Shown: positions 1-7,744 of the stretch, piece by piece
Numbering within the stretch: position 1 is the stretch's first letter
How the letters are laid out: every line of letters begins with the position of its first letter
From: Spirochaetota bacterium
GTDB taxonomy: Bacteria > Spirochaetota > UBA4802 > JAGODF01
Reading direction: 5' to 3'
Assembly (NCBI GenBank): GCA_029974015.1
Contig: JARKUF010000033.1
Coordinates: 1 to 38,694, forward strand
DNA: 38,694 bases
Translations under genes and position numbers: made by a program
The notes under the pieces: generated by a model
Database searches by the model: none
What the model saw: the letters and a program-made list of their open reading frames with translations, nothing else
What the model was told of the DNA's origin: nothing

Positions 1-167
1 GACGATTTTAAACATGAAAGGCATTAACTCCCGTGAATAATGGTTTGGACACCTTCTTCATCGGTTGTTTTTGCCTTTTTTATTTGCCTTTTTTCCCTCA
101 ATCTCCTATTTGTATGGTATAAAAGTCAGTCAAGTTGAGTATAAATAAATACTTTTAAGGATATAAA

Positions 168-1301
168 ATGAAACACTTTATCGGAATTGGCCCCGCGCAA
201 GTGAAGCTTGCGAAAATGATGAGCTCCATACTGCTCATTGGACCGCCGTTTAACGAGAAATTGGTCAGACTGGTAGCGCATCTTTACAATCCCGCTGAGG
301 CTGAAATTGCGTGTCATCTCCCATATTATACGCCAAGACCTCTTAAGAAAATCGCAAGCCGTGTAAAAAAATCCGAAGAAGAAATACTTCCCATTTTGAA
401 TGAAATGGCCAACCGCAAGGTAATATTAAAAACGGCACGCGGATACTCTCTTCTTCCGCTGATTCCAGGCATGTTCGAATTCATGCTAATTGGAGGCGTA
501 GACACGCCGTGGCATAGAGAATACGCAAGACTTCTTTCTGAAGTATTTTCAACTGGATATGTTAAGCAGTACAGCAAGGTGAAGCTTCCGGCTATTAAAA
601 GCATACCGATTAATGTTTCGCTTGTTCCGGCAAGCCGTGTTATGGGAACAGATGCGGTGTTTGAAATGATCGAGGCGCATGAATTTATGGCGGTGGCGAA
701 TGTGTGCCAGTGCAGGCAATCCATGAAATTTATCGACAAAAATTGCAAAAAATCCGTTCCCGAAGACGGGTGTCTTATTTTCGGAAGTTTCGCCGCAGGG
801 TCCGTTAAAAGCAATAACGCCAGGAAGGTCGACAGAACACATATGCGCGATATTGTCGCGGAAAGACGGGAAAAAAACCTGGTATTCTTTACCGCTAACA
901 TAACTGCGGAAAATCCCAACGCAATTTGCACTTGCTGTGATTGCTGTTGTCATTTTCTTGAAAGCGTAAACCATTATGGCGCTAAAAACCTTATCGCGCC
1001 GCCGCAATTCCTGGCAAGAGTTGATGAAAATTTATGCAATGATTGCGGGCGGTGCGTGAAATCCTGTAATACCTATGCGCATTTGGTCGTGAATAAGAAG
1101 CACGTATACAATCCTGATCTGTGCATCGGATGCGGCCTTTGTGTCAGCGTATGCAAAACTGGCGCAATACGAATGGAGGCGAACAAAGCGTACAGGGCGC
1201 CGGCAAAAGGTTTTAAAGCGCTTGGAATCGGCCTTATGCCGAAAACTGCGATATCGGGCTTTCGCGCATTGATTGCCCGCGTCGGAGCTTCGGGCGAATG
1301 A
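168..1301 (+). CDS. 4Fe-4S dicluster ferredoxin-type protein with winged-helix-like N-terminus
   Basis: The 377-residue protein ends in a bacterial ferredoxin domain with two CxxCxxCxxxC motifs, at about residues 290-301 and 319-330, each expected to bind a [4Fe-4S] cluster. Two further Cys-rich patches lie upstream: CQCRQ near residue 180 and CTCCDCCCH near 254-262, which could bind another metal or cluster. The N-terminal third (about 30-95) looks like a small helical winged-helix domain, with a segment KKSEEEILPILNEMANRKV typical of such folds. No transmembrane helix or signal peptide is evident, so it is probably cytoplasmic. AAGGA lies six bases before the ATG and supports this start. 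The gene stands alone and converges on the lipoprotein gene to its right. Architecture suggests electron transfer or redox-linked sensing; the substrate is unknown. Confidence 0.8.
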   Translation: MKHFIGIGPAQVKLAKMMSSILLIGPPFNEKLVRLVAHLYNPAEAEIACHLPYYTPRPLKKIASRVKKSEEEILPILNEMANRKVILKTARGYSLLPLIPGMFEFMLIGGVDTPWHREYARLLSEVFSTGYVKQYSKVKLPAIKSIPINVSLVPASRVMGTDAVFEMIEAHEFMAVANVCQCRQSMKFIDKNCKKSVPEDGCLIFGSFAAGSVKSNNARKVDRTHMRDIVAERREKNLVFFTANITAENPNAICTCCDCCCHFLESVNHYGAKNLIAPPQFLARVDENLCNDCGRCVKSCNTYAHLVVNKKHVYNPDLCIGCGLCVSVCKTGAIRMEANKAYRAPAKGFKALGIGLMPKTAISGFRALIARVGASGE

Positions 1302-1340
1302 AGTGTAGGCCGCCAGGATAGGTGTCGGCGACCAACAGGC

Positions 1341-2186
1341 CTACCTGCGCCGCGCCGAGAAGAGGATGTGCCTCCCAGTGAGTCCGTAAGATTCCCCGCG
1401 TTCATCGTTCATGAGTATCACATTAAAAATGTAAGATACACCGCCCCGCCCCCGGATGAGGCAGGTGATGACGGGCATACCGTCGTGTTCCGAGCTGCCG
1501 CGATAATAGTATCCGGTGAGTCCGCCGAGCGAAATTTCACCGGGTGTACAGTGGTTGCATCCGCGGACTGCGCTTTCCTTCCCCCGGGCCAATAGCTCGT
1601 CCCATGGTTCGGCAGTGCGGGCAATGTTAATGAAGTAGTCGGTGTTGTAAAATTTGAATTCGGTGAGCTCTCCCTCTCCGTCCCCGGACTCGTTTTTCAT
1701 GTGTTGGAAAACGCTGTCATTGGGCAGAGAAATGGCAAGGAAGTCGTCGATGACGATTTCCTTCCACCTTGGGGAAACCATGGATGTTTCGAGAAGAGGT
1801 ATCCAGCCTTTAGCTCCTTTAGCCGTAACGATGCGGGCTAAGCCGGACGAAGAATCGGTCTCTTCGATTCGGACAGGTTCAAGAAAGGGGAGCGTACCTG
1901 TTGGCGAAGAACCTGCAAGCCGGGATTGCCTCATCTTGCATGACCCGGCGATTATATACGCGTTGTGCTGAAAATCTGTTTTTCTGGCGCAGGAAGCGAG
2001 AAGCATGGCGATGGCGAAGAGTATAAGGAAGGCCGCCTTTGTTTTATTGTTTTCAATGGTGAACAAATTTGGTATTGGACCACAGGGAGGCCGCGGTTTT
2101 TGGTCCTGAATGGTCATACTGTCATGGCCGGGAAAAGATGTAGCTCTGTTCCATCGATTCTTCATAATTCCAGTAGGGATAAGCAT
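1341..2186 (-). CDS. Lipoprotein with SH3-like N-terminal region, unknown function
   Basis: A hydrophobic stretch (about residues 50-64) followed by the lipobox LLASC, with Cys66, marks a lipoprotein signal peptide. The ORF has over 40 residues before it, so translation may start lower: ATG at 2117, or a TTG at 2066 that would leave a normal 25-residue signal. None of these has a strong ribosome binding site. The mature part begins with a segment resembling a bacterial SH3-type wall-binding repeat (short strands ending GAKGWIPL). A region of about 130 residues with no family I recognise follows. It is probably anchored in the envelope facing the periplasm. It is convergent with the ferredoxin-type gene on its left. 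Confidence 0.6.
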   Translation of the reverse strand: MLIPTGIMKNRWNRATSFPGHDSMTIQDQKPRPPCGPIPNLFTIENNKTKAAFLILFAIAMLLASCARKTDFQHNAYIIAGSCKMRQSRLAGSSPTGTLPFLEPVRIEETDSSSGLARIVTAKGAKGWIPLLETSMVSPRWKEIVIDDFLAISLPNDSVFQHMKNESGDGEGELTEFKFYNTDYFINIARTAEPWDELLARGKESAVRGCNHCTPGEISLGGLTGYYYRGSSEHDGMPVITCLIRGRGGVSYIFNVILMNDERGESYGLTGRHILFSARRR

Positions 2187-2302
2187 GTGTCACTTTTCAA
2201 GCATAATCTTGCTAAATGTACGTAATAAAATACTTTAGTGTGGGCATAAATTTGATTGTCCGAGGCAAACCTCCCGGACAGTCCACCTTGCTTCGAGAGC
2301 TG

Positions 2303-2330
2303 TCCGTCCGGTATGGACGGAGAACTTTTT
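2303..2330 (+). terminator. Terminator-like hairpin
   Basis: TCCGTCC (2303-2309) pairs with GGACGGA (2315-2321) across a five-base loop, and TTTTT follows after four bases. No plus-strand gene ends just upstream, so this may be a stray or attenuator structure. Confidence 0.35.
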
Positions 2331-2421
2331 CAGAATGAATATTATTTTTTTGTTGATAATTTTAAGTAGATGCACTACTATAGTATATAGTAAAATACTA
2401 AATATGCGTACCAGCTTAATT

Positions 2422-2562
2422 GGGCAACCTTAAATTTTAAGGGAAGTCACAAAAACTCAATTATAACTGCTGAGATGCTCAGGAATTATGTTTTCCCGCC
2501 CGCCTTTGGCGGACGGGAAAACACAGTTTTTATGGCTGCCTTTAAGGTTTTCCAGACTGCCC
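2422..2562. repeat. Dispersed palindromic repeat, copy 1 (degenerate)
   Basis: The central hairpin GTTTTCCCGCCCGCC (2490-2504) pairs with 2508-2522 with one mismatch across a TTT loop. The left side carries both known terminus types side by side: GGGCAACCTTAAA at 2422 and GGGAAGTCACAAAAACT at 2440-2456. The right end near 2554-2562 is a degenerate AGACTGCCC. Confidence 0.65.
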
Positions 2563-2622
2563 CTGGTTTACGGGAAAATCGTAGTGCTGGATTTGTCAGA
2601 ATTAAATAATAGGTGAGTTGAA

Positions 2623-2808
2623 ATGCCGGTGTATGAATTTCAATGTGAAGATTGCGGTGAACGTTTTTCCGAATTACGAAAGATAGGCGATTTTGTGCCT
2701 GGAAAATGCGGACGATGCGGTTCCTCAAAAGTGAGAAAAGTGATGTCCGGATTTTCAAGCGCCGGTTCTTCCACCGGCCCCTCTTGCGCTCCCTCCGGGG
2801 GCGGGTGA
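2623..2808 (+). CDS. FmdB-family small zinc-ribbon protein
   Basis: This 61-residue protein starts MPVYEF, as FmdB-family regulatory zinc ribbons do. It carries two CxxC knuckles (CEDC at about 9-12 and CGRC at about 31-34) that would bind one zinc ion. The tail is low-complexity Ser/Gly/Pro, as is common in the family. AGGTGAG lies just before the ATG. FmdB proteins were named for a proposed regulator of formamidase genes, but most members have no proven role. It sits upstream of trpR in the same direction, with a hairpin and an operator-like palindrome between them, so it is probably a separate transcription unit. Confidence 0.85.
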   Translation: MPVYEFQCEDCGERFSELRKIGDFVPGKCGRCGSSKVRKVMSGFSSAGSSTGPSCAPSGGG

Positions 2809-2818
2809 AGGCCCTTTT

Positions 2819-2837
2819 GAAGGCCCGTTGGGCCTTC
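2819..2837 (+). terminator. Hairpin after fmdB
   Basis: GAAGGCCC and GGGCCTTC form an eight-base stem with a three-base loop ten bases after the fmdB stop codon. No clean T-run follows, so it is a weak terminator candidate. Confidence 0.35.
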
Positions 2838-2861
2838 CCGCTAAAACCTCCAAAAATTTTC

Positions 2862-2919
2862 TTGACAGATAATGCCTGTCCGGGACATTGTTTCTATTAA
2901 TAGAAACAATGTCCCGGAC
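2862..2919 (+). promoter_or_regulatory. Candidate trpR promoter with 42-bp perfect palindromic operator
   Basis: A consensus -35 box TTGACA (2862-2867) is followed by a perfect palindrome at 2878-2919. Each 21-base arm is the exact reverse complement of the other, with its centre between 2898 and 2899. The expected -10 region (about 2884-2890, poor match) falls inside the palindrome, as expected for an operator that blocks RNA polymerase. No T-run follows on either strand, arguing against a terminator. It does not contain the CTAG half-sites of the E. coli trp operator, so assignment to TrpR is inference. Confidence 0.55.
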
Positions 2920-2970
2920 ACTGACCGTCGCGTTATGTCTCACGTACCGTCCGAGGCAGAGAGTGAGCCT

Positions 2971-3261
2971 ATGAGCCAGTTAAAGGAAATTGCCGGTGTT
3001 CTAGCGGAAATCGACGATAGAGCGCTCATTGAGCGTTTCCTGAAAAGCATTCTCACCCGAAACGAAATACGGGAAATAGAACTGCGATGGGAACTGGTGA
3101 AGCTCCTCCACGGCGGGATGAGCCAGAGGAAGATATCTGAAAAGCTCGGAGTGAGCCTCTGCAAAATCACCAGGGGATCGCGGGAACTGAAAAAAAACCC
3201 CTCCGCGTTCCGGGACATGATAGAGAAACATGTCGCCATGGGTAAAAAAACAACGGCGTGA
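2971..3261 (+). CDS. trpR: Trp operon repressor family protein (TrpR)
   Basis: This is a small helical DNA-binding protein, 96 residues from the chosen start. The region GGMSQRKISEKLGVSLCKIT followed by RGSRELK is the TrpR helix-turn-helix and closely matches the [21 protein letters not shown] region of the enteric repressor. TrpR binds DNA when loaded with tryptophan. The frame is open further upstream (ATG at 2935, and through the palindrome to 2872), but GAGTGAG directly before 2971 and the usual family length of about 100 residues favour this start. It is followed 29 bases later by trpB2, its likely target and co-transcribed partner. The palindrome upstream suggests autoregulation. Confidence 0.85.
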   Translation: MSQLKEIAGVLAEIDDRALIERFLKSILTRNEIREIELRWELVKLLHGGMSQRKISEKLGVSLCKITRGSRELKKNPSAFRDMIEKHVAMGKKTTA

Positions 3262-3290
3262 TGCCCTTAATTCAACATTAGGAGACGAGA

Positions 3291-4679
3291 ATGGTTACAA
3301 GAGTAGTTCTTACCGAAGATGAAATGCCAAGGCAGTGGTACAATCTCGCGGCAGACTTGCCCAGCCCGATGCAGCCCCCCCTGGGGCCCGATGGAAAGCC
3401 ACTGTCGCCGGAGATGCTGGCCCCGGTGTTTCCCATGAATCTGATAGAACAGGAAGTGAGCCAGGAACGTTGGATTGACATTCCCCGGGAAGTTCTTGAA
3501 ATCCTCTTTCGCTGGAGGCCTTCGCCTCTGCACCGCGCCCACGCCCTCGAAAAATATCTGGGGACTCCGGCGCGCATCTATTACAAAAACGAAAGCGTGT
3601 CACCGGCGGGGAGCCACAAGCCTAATACGGCGGTGCCCCAGGCCTGGTACAATAAAGAATTTGGCATAAAAAAACTAACCACCGAGACCGGCGCCGGACA
3701 GTGGGGAAGCGCCCTCTCCTTCGCATGCGCCCTCCTGGGCCTTGAGTGCAAAGTCTTCATGGTGCGTATCAGCTTTGAGCAAAAGCCGTATCGGAAGATG
3801 ATGATGCAGGCCTGGGGCGGCGAATGTATCCCCAGCCCGAGTACGGAAACAAACGCGGGCCGCGAGGTCTTAAAACTGCATCCGGATACCCCTGGTAGCT
3901 TAGGGATCGCCATCAGCGAGGCAGTGGAGGCGGCCGTCACCGACACAACGGGGCAGACGCGCTACGCCCTGGGGAGCGTCCTCAATCACGTGATGCTGCA
4001 TCAGACGATCATCGGACTCGAAGCGAAAAAACAGCTCGAAAAAATCGGCGAGAAGAAAGTGGATGTGGTCATCGGCTGTGCCGGCGGAGGCAGTAATTTC
4101 GCCGGAATCGCCTTTCCTTTCACCGCCGACAAGATCAACGGCGCCCAGATCGAGATTATTCCCGTGGAGCCGACTTCATGTCCCACACTCACGAAGGCGC
4201 CCTTTATCTACGACCACGGCGATGTGGCGAAATTGACGCCGCTTTTACCCATGTACTCCCTCGGGCACAGCTTCATCCCGGAAGCCATCCATGCGGGAGG
4301 ACTTCGATACCATGGAATGGCGCCCCTGGTATCGCAGGCGGTGGTGGAAGGCCTCCACACTCCCATGGCAATTCCACAGTTAGAATGCTTCAGAGCTGCT
4401 GTGGACTTCGCCAGGACAGAGGGAATCATAATAGCTCCGGAAACGAGCCACGCCGTGGCGGCCGCCATCCGCAAGGCTAAACAGGCAAAAGAAGAAGGAA
4501 AGGAGAAGGTGATTATCTTCAACCTGAGCGGTCACGGCCTTCTGGACCTAAATGGCTACGATTCCTATTTCCAGGGCAAGCTCTCGGACCACGAACTGCA
4601 TCAGGACGAGGTCGATGCGGCCCTGGCGGAGCTGAAGAGCTTGCCAAAGCCCGCCATCAACAGGACCGGAAAGTGGTAA
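3291..4679 (+). CDS. trpB: Tryptophan synthase beta chain, TrpB2 type
   Basis: The 462-residue PLP enzyme has the beta-chain fold: SHKPNTA with the PLP-binding Lys at about residue 110, and the glycine-rich phosphate loop [11 protein letters not shown] at about 262-272. The length and the N-terminal extension are those of the TrpB2 subgroup (TrpB1 is about 400 residues). TrpB2 condenses indole with serine, usually without the TrpA partner, and no trpA is present here, so indole salvage is a reasonable role. AGGAGA before the ATG supports the start. Its position immediately after trpR suggests control by tryptophan. Confidence 0.92.
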   Translation: MVTRVVLTEDEMPRQWYNLAADLPSPMQPPLGPDGKPLSPEMLAPVFPMNLIEQEVSQERWIDIPREVLEILFRWRPSPLHRAHALEKYLGTPARIYYKNESVSPAGSHKPNTAVPQAWYNKEFGIKKLTTETGAGQWGSALSFACALLGLECKVFMVRISFEQKPYRKMMMQAWGGECIPSPSTETNAGREVLKLHPDTPGSLGIAISEAVEAAVTDTTGQTRYALGSVLNHVMLHQTIIGLEAKKQLEKIGEKKVDVVIGCAGGGSNFAGIAFPFTADKINGAQIEIIPVEPTSCPTLTKAPFIYDHGDVAKLTPLLPMYSLGHSFIPEAIHAGGLRYHGMAPLVSQAVVEGLHTPMAIPQLECFRAAVDFARTEGIIIAPETSHAVAAAIRKAKQAKEEGKEKVIIFNLSGHGLLDLNGYDSYFQGKLSDHELHQDEVDAALAELKSLPKPAINRTGKW

Positions 4680-4687
4680 AATGCTGA

Positions 4688-4715
4688 TACGGCGCGGGTG
4701 CGAATCCGCGCCGTA
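4688..4715 (+). terminator. Hairpin between trpB2 and the next gene
   Basis: A perfect ten-base stem (TACGGCGCGG, 4688-4697, with 4706-4715) and an eight-base loop lie directly after the trpB2 stop codon. There is no T-run, so it may attenuate or protect the transcript rather than end it. Confidence 0.4.
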
Positions 4716-4736
4716 CTTCACTAACGGGATGCTATC

Positions 4737-4985
4737 ATGGAAAAATTTGACAGGGAAGAAGGCTACTGTAGAATGTTAGGCCATTACGTGCCTTTCAACT
4801 ACTGCCGCACCATGAAGGACGGCGTCCCGTGCCATCGCATTCTTGACTGCTGGTTTGAGAAGTTACCCGTCAAAGAGTATCTTCAAGAAAACTACACCGA
4901 TGAGGAAATAGCGCAAATCCTCGAACCTCCGCGCCCGAAGCTGGCTTCCCTCATCGACCTCATTGAGAAGGCGAAGAACAGGTGA
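4737..4985 (+). CDS. Small cysteine-containing conserved-type protein
   Basis: This 82-residue soluble protein has four cysteines in its first half (11, 23, 32, 38) with the pattern C-X11-C-X8-C-X5-C. They are surrounded by conserved-looking aromatic residues (GHYVPFNYC, DCWF), a plausible metal or Fe-S site. The second half is helical and acidic (KEYLQENYTDEEIAQIL). I do not recognise a named family, although short proteins of this type seem familiar from anaerobic bacteria. It lies 57 bases after trpB2 in the same direction, separated only by a hairpin, so co-transcription is likely. Function unknown. Confidence 0.65.
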   Translation: MEKFDREEGYCRMLGHYVPFNYCRTMKDGVPCHRILDCWFEKLPVKEYLQENYTDEEIAQILEPPRPKLASLIDLIEKAKNR

Positions 4986-5063
4986 CTGCGATATCATCCT
5001 GAAAAAATCCAGATCAGCTTAAACCTGTCGCGGTATTGAGAATACCATATATCAGGTCCTCCT

Positions 5064-5585
5064 CTACATGGCGAGCTGGAGGCTGCGGTTGCTGTGCCTT
5101 ATCACGAAATCGGGCACTATACCGAGGCCGATATATTTTTCCTGCAGTTCCCTGGGAAGGTGCTTAAAATCGCGGACCTTCCCCCGGCAGTTTTTTGTTC
5201 CGCAGCAACAGTTCATTTCCCAGTAATCCTCCGCCATAGTGGTGGAATAATCGAAGGTTATTTCCTCCCCCCTGTGTATGGGTTTGATGGAAAAAAGGAG
5301 CACTGCACCGTCGATAATTTTAATGCCGGTGTTCGGATTGCAGGAATGATTGATATAGTTGTCAGCAGTCCTCGTAGGCCCGAGAAAAAGCTCATCGCTT
5401 ATCTGTAGGTAATGATTGTTGCTCGGGTTAAGCCTCCTTATGTATTCCTCCTTCGTGTACACTTTACCGCGAAACTCAATGATAAAGGAATGTGCGTTGA
5501 AATGCTTGTTGGCGAAGATTGATTTGCCCTTGTTGGTGACCTTCATGGTCAAAAACGTAATATCAATAAAATGCTCACTGTCCAT
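5064..5585 (-). CDS. SET-domain protein (putative protein-lysine methyltransferase)
   Basis: The 173-residue protein contains a compact SET domain. The N-terminal strand region has KGKSIFANKHF. The knot motif NHSCNPN lies at 79-85, EEITFDYS with the catalytic-type Tyr at 107-114, and a post-SET cluster CCCGTKNCRG at 126-135 that would bind zinc near the active site. SET enzymes transfer methyl from S-adenosylmethionine to lysine side chains. Bacterial members are scattered and their substrates are mostly unknown. It stands alone, with an AT-rich upstream region of about 320 bases. An origin by transfer from eukaryotes or chlamydia-like bacteria is possible but untested. Confidence 0.88.
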   Translation of the reverse strand: MDSEHFIDITFLTMKVTNKGKSIFANKHFNAHSFIIEFRGKVYTKEEYIRRLNPSNNHYLQISDELFLGPTRTADNYINHSCNPNTGIKIIDGAVLLFSIKPIHRGEEITFDYSTTMAEDYWEMNCCCGTKNCRGKVRDFKHLPRELQEKYIGLGIVPDFVIRHSNRSLQLAM

Positions 5586-5907
5586 AAAATCCCCGGAACT
5601 TTGTCATTAGAATATTCGCTTTTCAGTAACCCATACTACACGCCGTTAAACAAGCATTGGCGTATAAGCGGTCAATTACAAAAGCGAATTACATAAAGGG
5701 TTTTGAAAAAAAAATCAATCTAAGAGCATATTTATGAGTTTTTCCTTCTGTTGTTTTCCGGTACACCTCCCCCCCGTATCGGTTTTTTTCGTGTCGTTCT
5801 TACTCCTTCGACATGTCTGCGGTAAAGCGACATTCAAGGGTGCCTTTTGTACATAATAATAAAGATTTTGGAAAATGGGCGATTTTTTTTCAAAAATTGT
5901 TATTTTT
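5586..5907. other. AT-rich gap upstream of the SET gene
   Basis: No gene is supported. It lies between the 3' end of the methyltransferase gene and the 5' end of the SET gene, both on the minus strand, so it should hold a terminator for the first and a promoter for the second. Long A/T runs occur at about 5703-5715 and 5880-5910. A weak minus-strand -35-like TTGACC lies near 5675. I could not place a convincing promoter. Confidence 0.35.
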
Positions 5908-6741
5908 TCACTTTTTAACACAGTAGACTTCCATGGTGTCGGAAAATGACAACTTGCGCGATACTGCACTATACAGAGACCTGACAGTGGCCAGGCCTGC
6001 GATGGCGGAAGGGAGGACGCGGTCCGGGTGGATTCCTCCGGGATACGTCACTATCCGGTGGAATCCAAGGGACTTCAGGGCCTTGGTTGCAATTCCGGGA
6101 GAGAGGTCGATCCTGTGGTCAATTGGATGCGCGGCGTACCACTCCCGACGGTGTAAGTGAAACTGGGGACCGCGGATGGATGGCATGGAAAAGGCCAGGA
6201 CCCCCCCCGGCTCCAGGAGTCCCGCGAGCCTTTTTAGGGCGTTTCCGGTTTCCGGGAGATGTTCGAGGAAATACCATGCCGTAATGGTCCGAAAAGGAGG
6301 TTCCAGGGTAGCTTCGTCGAAGGCTGCATGAAGGACCGGAATGCCAAAGGTTTTTTGACAGTATTCGGCGGCCGTAAGAGAAACTTCCATTCCGGTGACA
6401 TCGTTACATCCCATGTCCCGGGCGGCTTTGAGGAAAAAACCACAGGCGCATCCCAAGTCGAGGAGCCTCCCGCGCTTCAGGGCCGATGGTGGAAGAAGCG
6501 CCTTGATTCGGCGGAGCCTCACCTGTGAAAGGGAGTAAATTGCGTCAAAATCTTCAATGTATGTCTTGCCGTACTGGGCACGGTATTCTTCGTTAAAGTA
6601 GGCGCTTCCGTAGTCGGCGGATGAGTAGGCGGTATTGAAGACCGCGCGGCAGGTCCCGCAACGGCGTAGCACAGCCCTGCCCTCGAAAAGAAGCTTGCTT
6701 TGGGACGTTTTACACAGCGGGCATGGTTCGCCGGAGGGCAT
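5908..6741 (-). CDS. Class I SAM-dependent methyltransferase with N-terminal zinc-ribbon
   Basis: The first 35 residues carry a CxxC...CxxC zinc knuckle (Cys 7, 10, 28, 31). A Rossmann-type methyltransferase domain follows, with motif I LLDLGCACGF at about 93-102 and a later WYFLEHLPE motif of the kind seen in Methyltransf_11/23 proteins. This two-part arrangement is common in methyltransferases acting on sugars, lipids or small molecules, but the substrate cannot be read from sequence. It starts 12 bases after the DbpA-like gene and is probably its operon partner. The 277-residue length is normal for the family. Confidence 0.85.
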   Translation of the reverse strand: MPSGEPCPLCKTSQSKLLFEGRAVLRRCGTCRAVFNTAYSSADYGSAYFNEEYRAQYGKTYIEDFDAIYSLSQVRLRRIKALLPPSALKRGRLLDLGCACGFFLKAARDMGCNDVTGMEVSLTAAEYCQKTFGIPVLHAAFDEATLEPPFRTITAWYFLEHLPETGNALKRLAGLLEPGGVLAFSMPSIRGPQFHLHRREWYAAHPIDHRIDLSPGIATKALKSLGFHRIVTYPGGIHPDRVLPSAIAGLATVRSLYSAVSRKLSFSDTMEVYCVKK

Positions 6742-6753
6742 TGAAATATCGTC

Positions 6754-7245
6754 TCATTCGTTCTTTTTGCGCTTCTTCGCAGGTTCTACAACGATGTTTA
6801 CTCCTCGAATTTTGGCTTTGTCAAGCGATACGAGGACCAACTCGGCAAACTGCTCAGGTATCTCCATGAAAGAGTAGGTTGAATGGATGTCGATTTTTCC
6901 CACGGTTTTGCCGTCAATCCCGGAGTGTTTTACAATTTCGCGGATGAGGTCTCCGGGAGTAATGTTGTGGTTTTTTCCAATGTTGATGAAAAGGCGCGCT
7001 CGTCCGTCCTTGACGTCCTCGAACACCGTGCTTCCCGGGGCCTGAGTTTGCAGGATGTCGTTTACCTCGAATTCAAGGCCGGAGATGTCTCCAAGCTGTT
7101 CTTTAAGAAGGGCAGCGGCGAGGCGCCTGATGCCGCCGATGAAGGGGAGGCGTTTCTTAATTTTTTTCAGGAGCGCCGCATATTCGGACAGGTCGTCAGT
7201 GAGGGCGCTTTCAATGATTTTTTCAATCTTCCTTCTCTTGTTCAT
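6754..7245 (-). CDS. Stand-alone DbpA-type RNA-binding domain protein
   Basis: The C-terminal 75 residues match the RNA-binding domain found at the end of DbpA/CsdA DEAD-box helicases: ARLFINIGKNHNITPGDLI, then GKIDIHSTYSFMEIPEQFA and a final basic strand. No helicase motifs are present. The N-terminal 80 residues are basic and helical (NKRRKIEKIIESAL). The frame is open to 7287, but ATG 7245 has AGGAG ten bases upstream and is preferred, giving 163 residues. A role in RNA binding or ribosome biogenesis is inferred. It is the first gene of a two-gene unit with the methyltransferase. Confidence 0.78.
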   Translation of the reverse strand: MNKRRKIEKIIESALTDDLSEYAALLKKIKKRLPFIGGIRRLAAALLKEQLGDISGLEFEVNDILQTQAPGSTVFEDVKDGRARLFINIGKNHNITPGDLIREIVKHSGIDGKTVGKIDIHSTYSFMEIPEQFAELVLVSLDKAKIRGVNIVVEPAKKRKKNE

Positions 7246-7744
7246 CCGTCTCTCGCTCCTTTCGTGCCGGCGCTGGGCCGGATTCAATCAGTGAATTAAT
7301 TATTACAGAGGGTTCCCGGCGGGGCCCCCGGCTCCCGGTAGTACAAAAAGGGTGAGCAAAATATTAATAATACAGGCAAAATAGCAAGACATTTTCAGCA
7401 CTTCGCGGATGCAGTTTGGCCTGGATTGTGTTCCGAAATATAGCAGTAACAAATTCCATACTGGTGTACAGCAGGGGGGGTCCAATATGCTTCTATTTCC
7501 TGGCACACGCGTTTGTACTGCTCTTGTCCGGGGTTTTGATACTGCCCGAGAATCGTATTATTTTACCGCGGATGGAATACATGGGAGCGACGCCCTTTTT
7601 GGTATTGACATTATGAGGTGTATGTTGTATTCATATCCGGGTATATTAGTGAAAGGAAGCGTGTTTTTTTCCCAAGTTCCGTCACCTGACCGGCGAATAC
7701 GCCGAGGAATAGGGCATTATTGTTTTGTTGTTTCGGAGGTTTTT
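7246..7744. other. Divergent promoter region, no firm gene
   Basis: The region separates the DbpA-like gene (minus) from the CsgG-like gene (plus). The CsgG frame stays open back to 7409, but that stretch lacks a signal peptide at its start and looks non-coding. Two hydrophobic short frames are visible: plus 7416-7616 (TTG start, one or two possible membrane helices) and minus 7392-7303 (about 29 residues). Neither has a good ribosome binding site and I do not call them. A very GC-rich patch occupies about 7308-7340. Confidence 0.4.

Larger units (their letters stand above)
2187..2622. other. Intergenic region with AT-rich promoter-like DNA and hairpins
   Basis: No convincing gene was seen here. 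The stretch separates the divergent lipoprotein and fmdB genes. It holds a terminator-like hairpin (2303-2321 followed by T5), an AT-rich imperfect palindrome around 2375-2400 that could carry -10 elements, and one degenerate copy of the dispersed palindromic repeat (2422-2562). Confidence 0.5.

Noticed and set aside
2880..2970. Longer TrpR starting at 2872 through the palindrome
   Set aside because: The N-terminal sequence would be encoded by the palindrome, the start lacks a ribosome binding site, and the family length fits the start at 2971.
4681..4720. Possible tRNA T-arm (GGTGCGAATCC)
   Set aside because: The loop is eight bases inside a ten-base stem and no acceptor, D or anticodon arms can be built around it; it is a simple hairpin.
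5715..5969. 84-residue open frame upstream of the SET gene
   Set aside because: It overlaps the 3' end of the methyltransferase gene, is AT-rich and has no domain or ribosome binding site.
7409..7744. N-terminal extension of the CsgG-like protein
   Set aside because: The lipoprotein signal peptide begins at 7745 with a good GGAGG site; a 112-residue cytoplasmic extension before it makes no sense.
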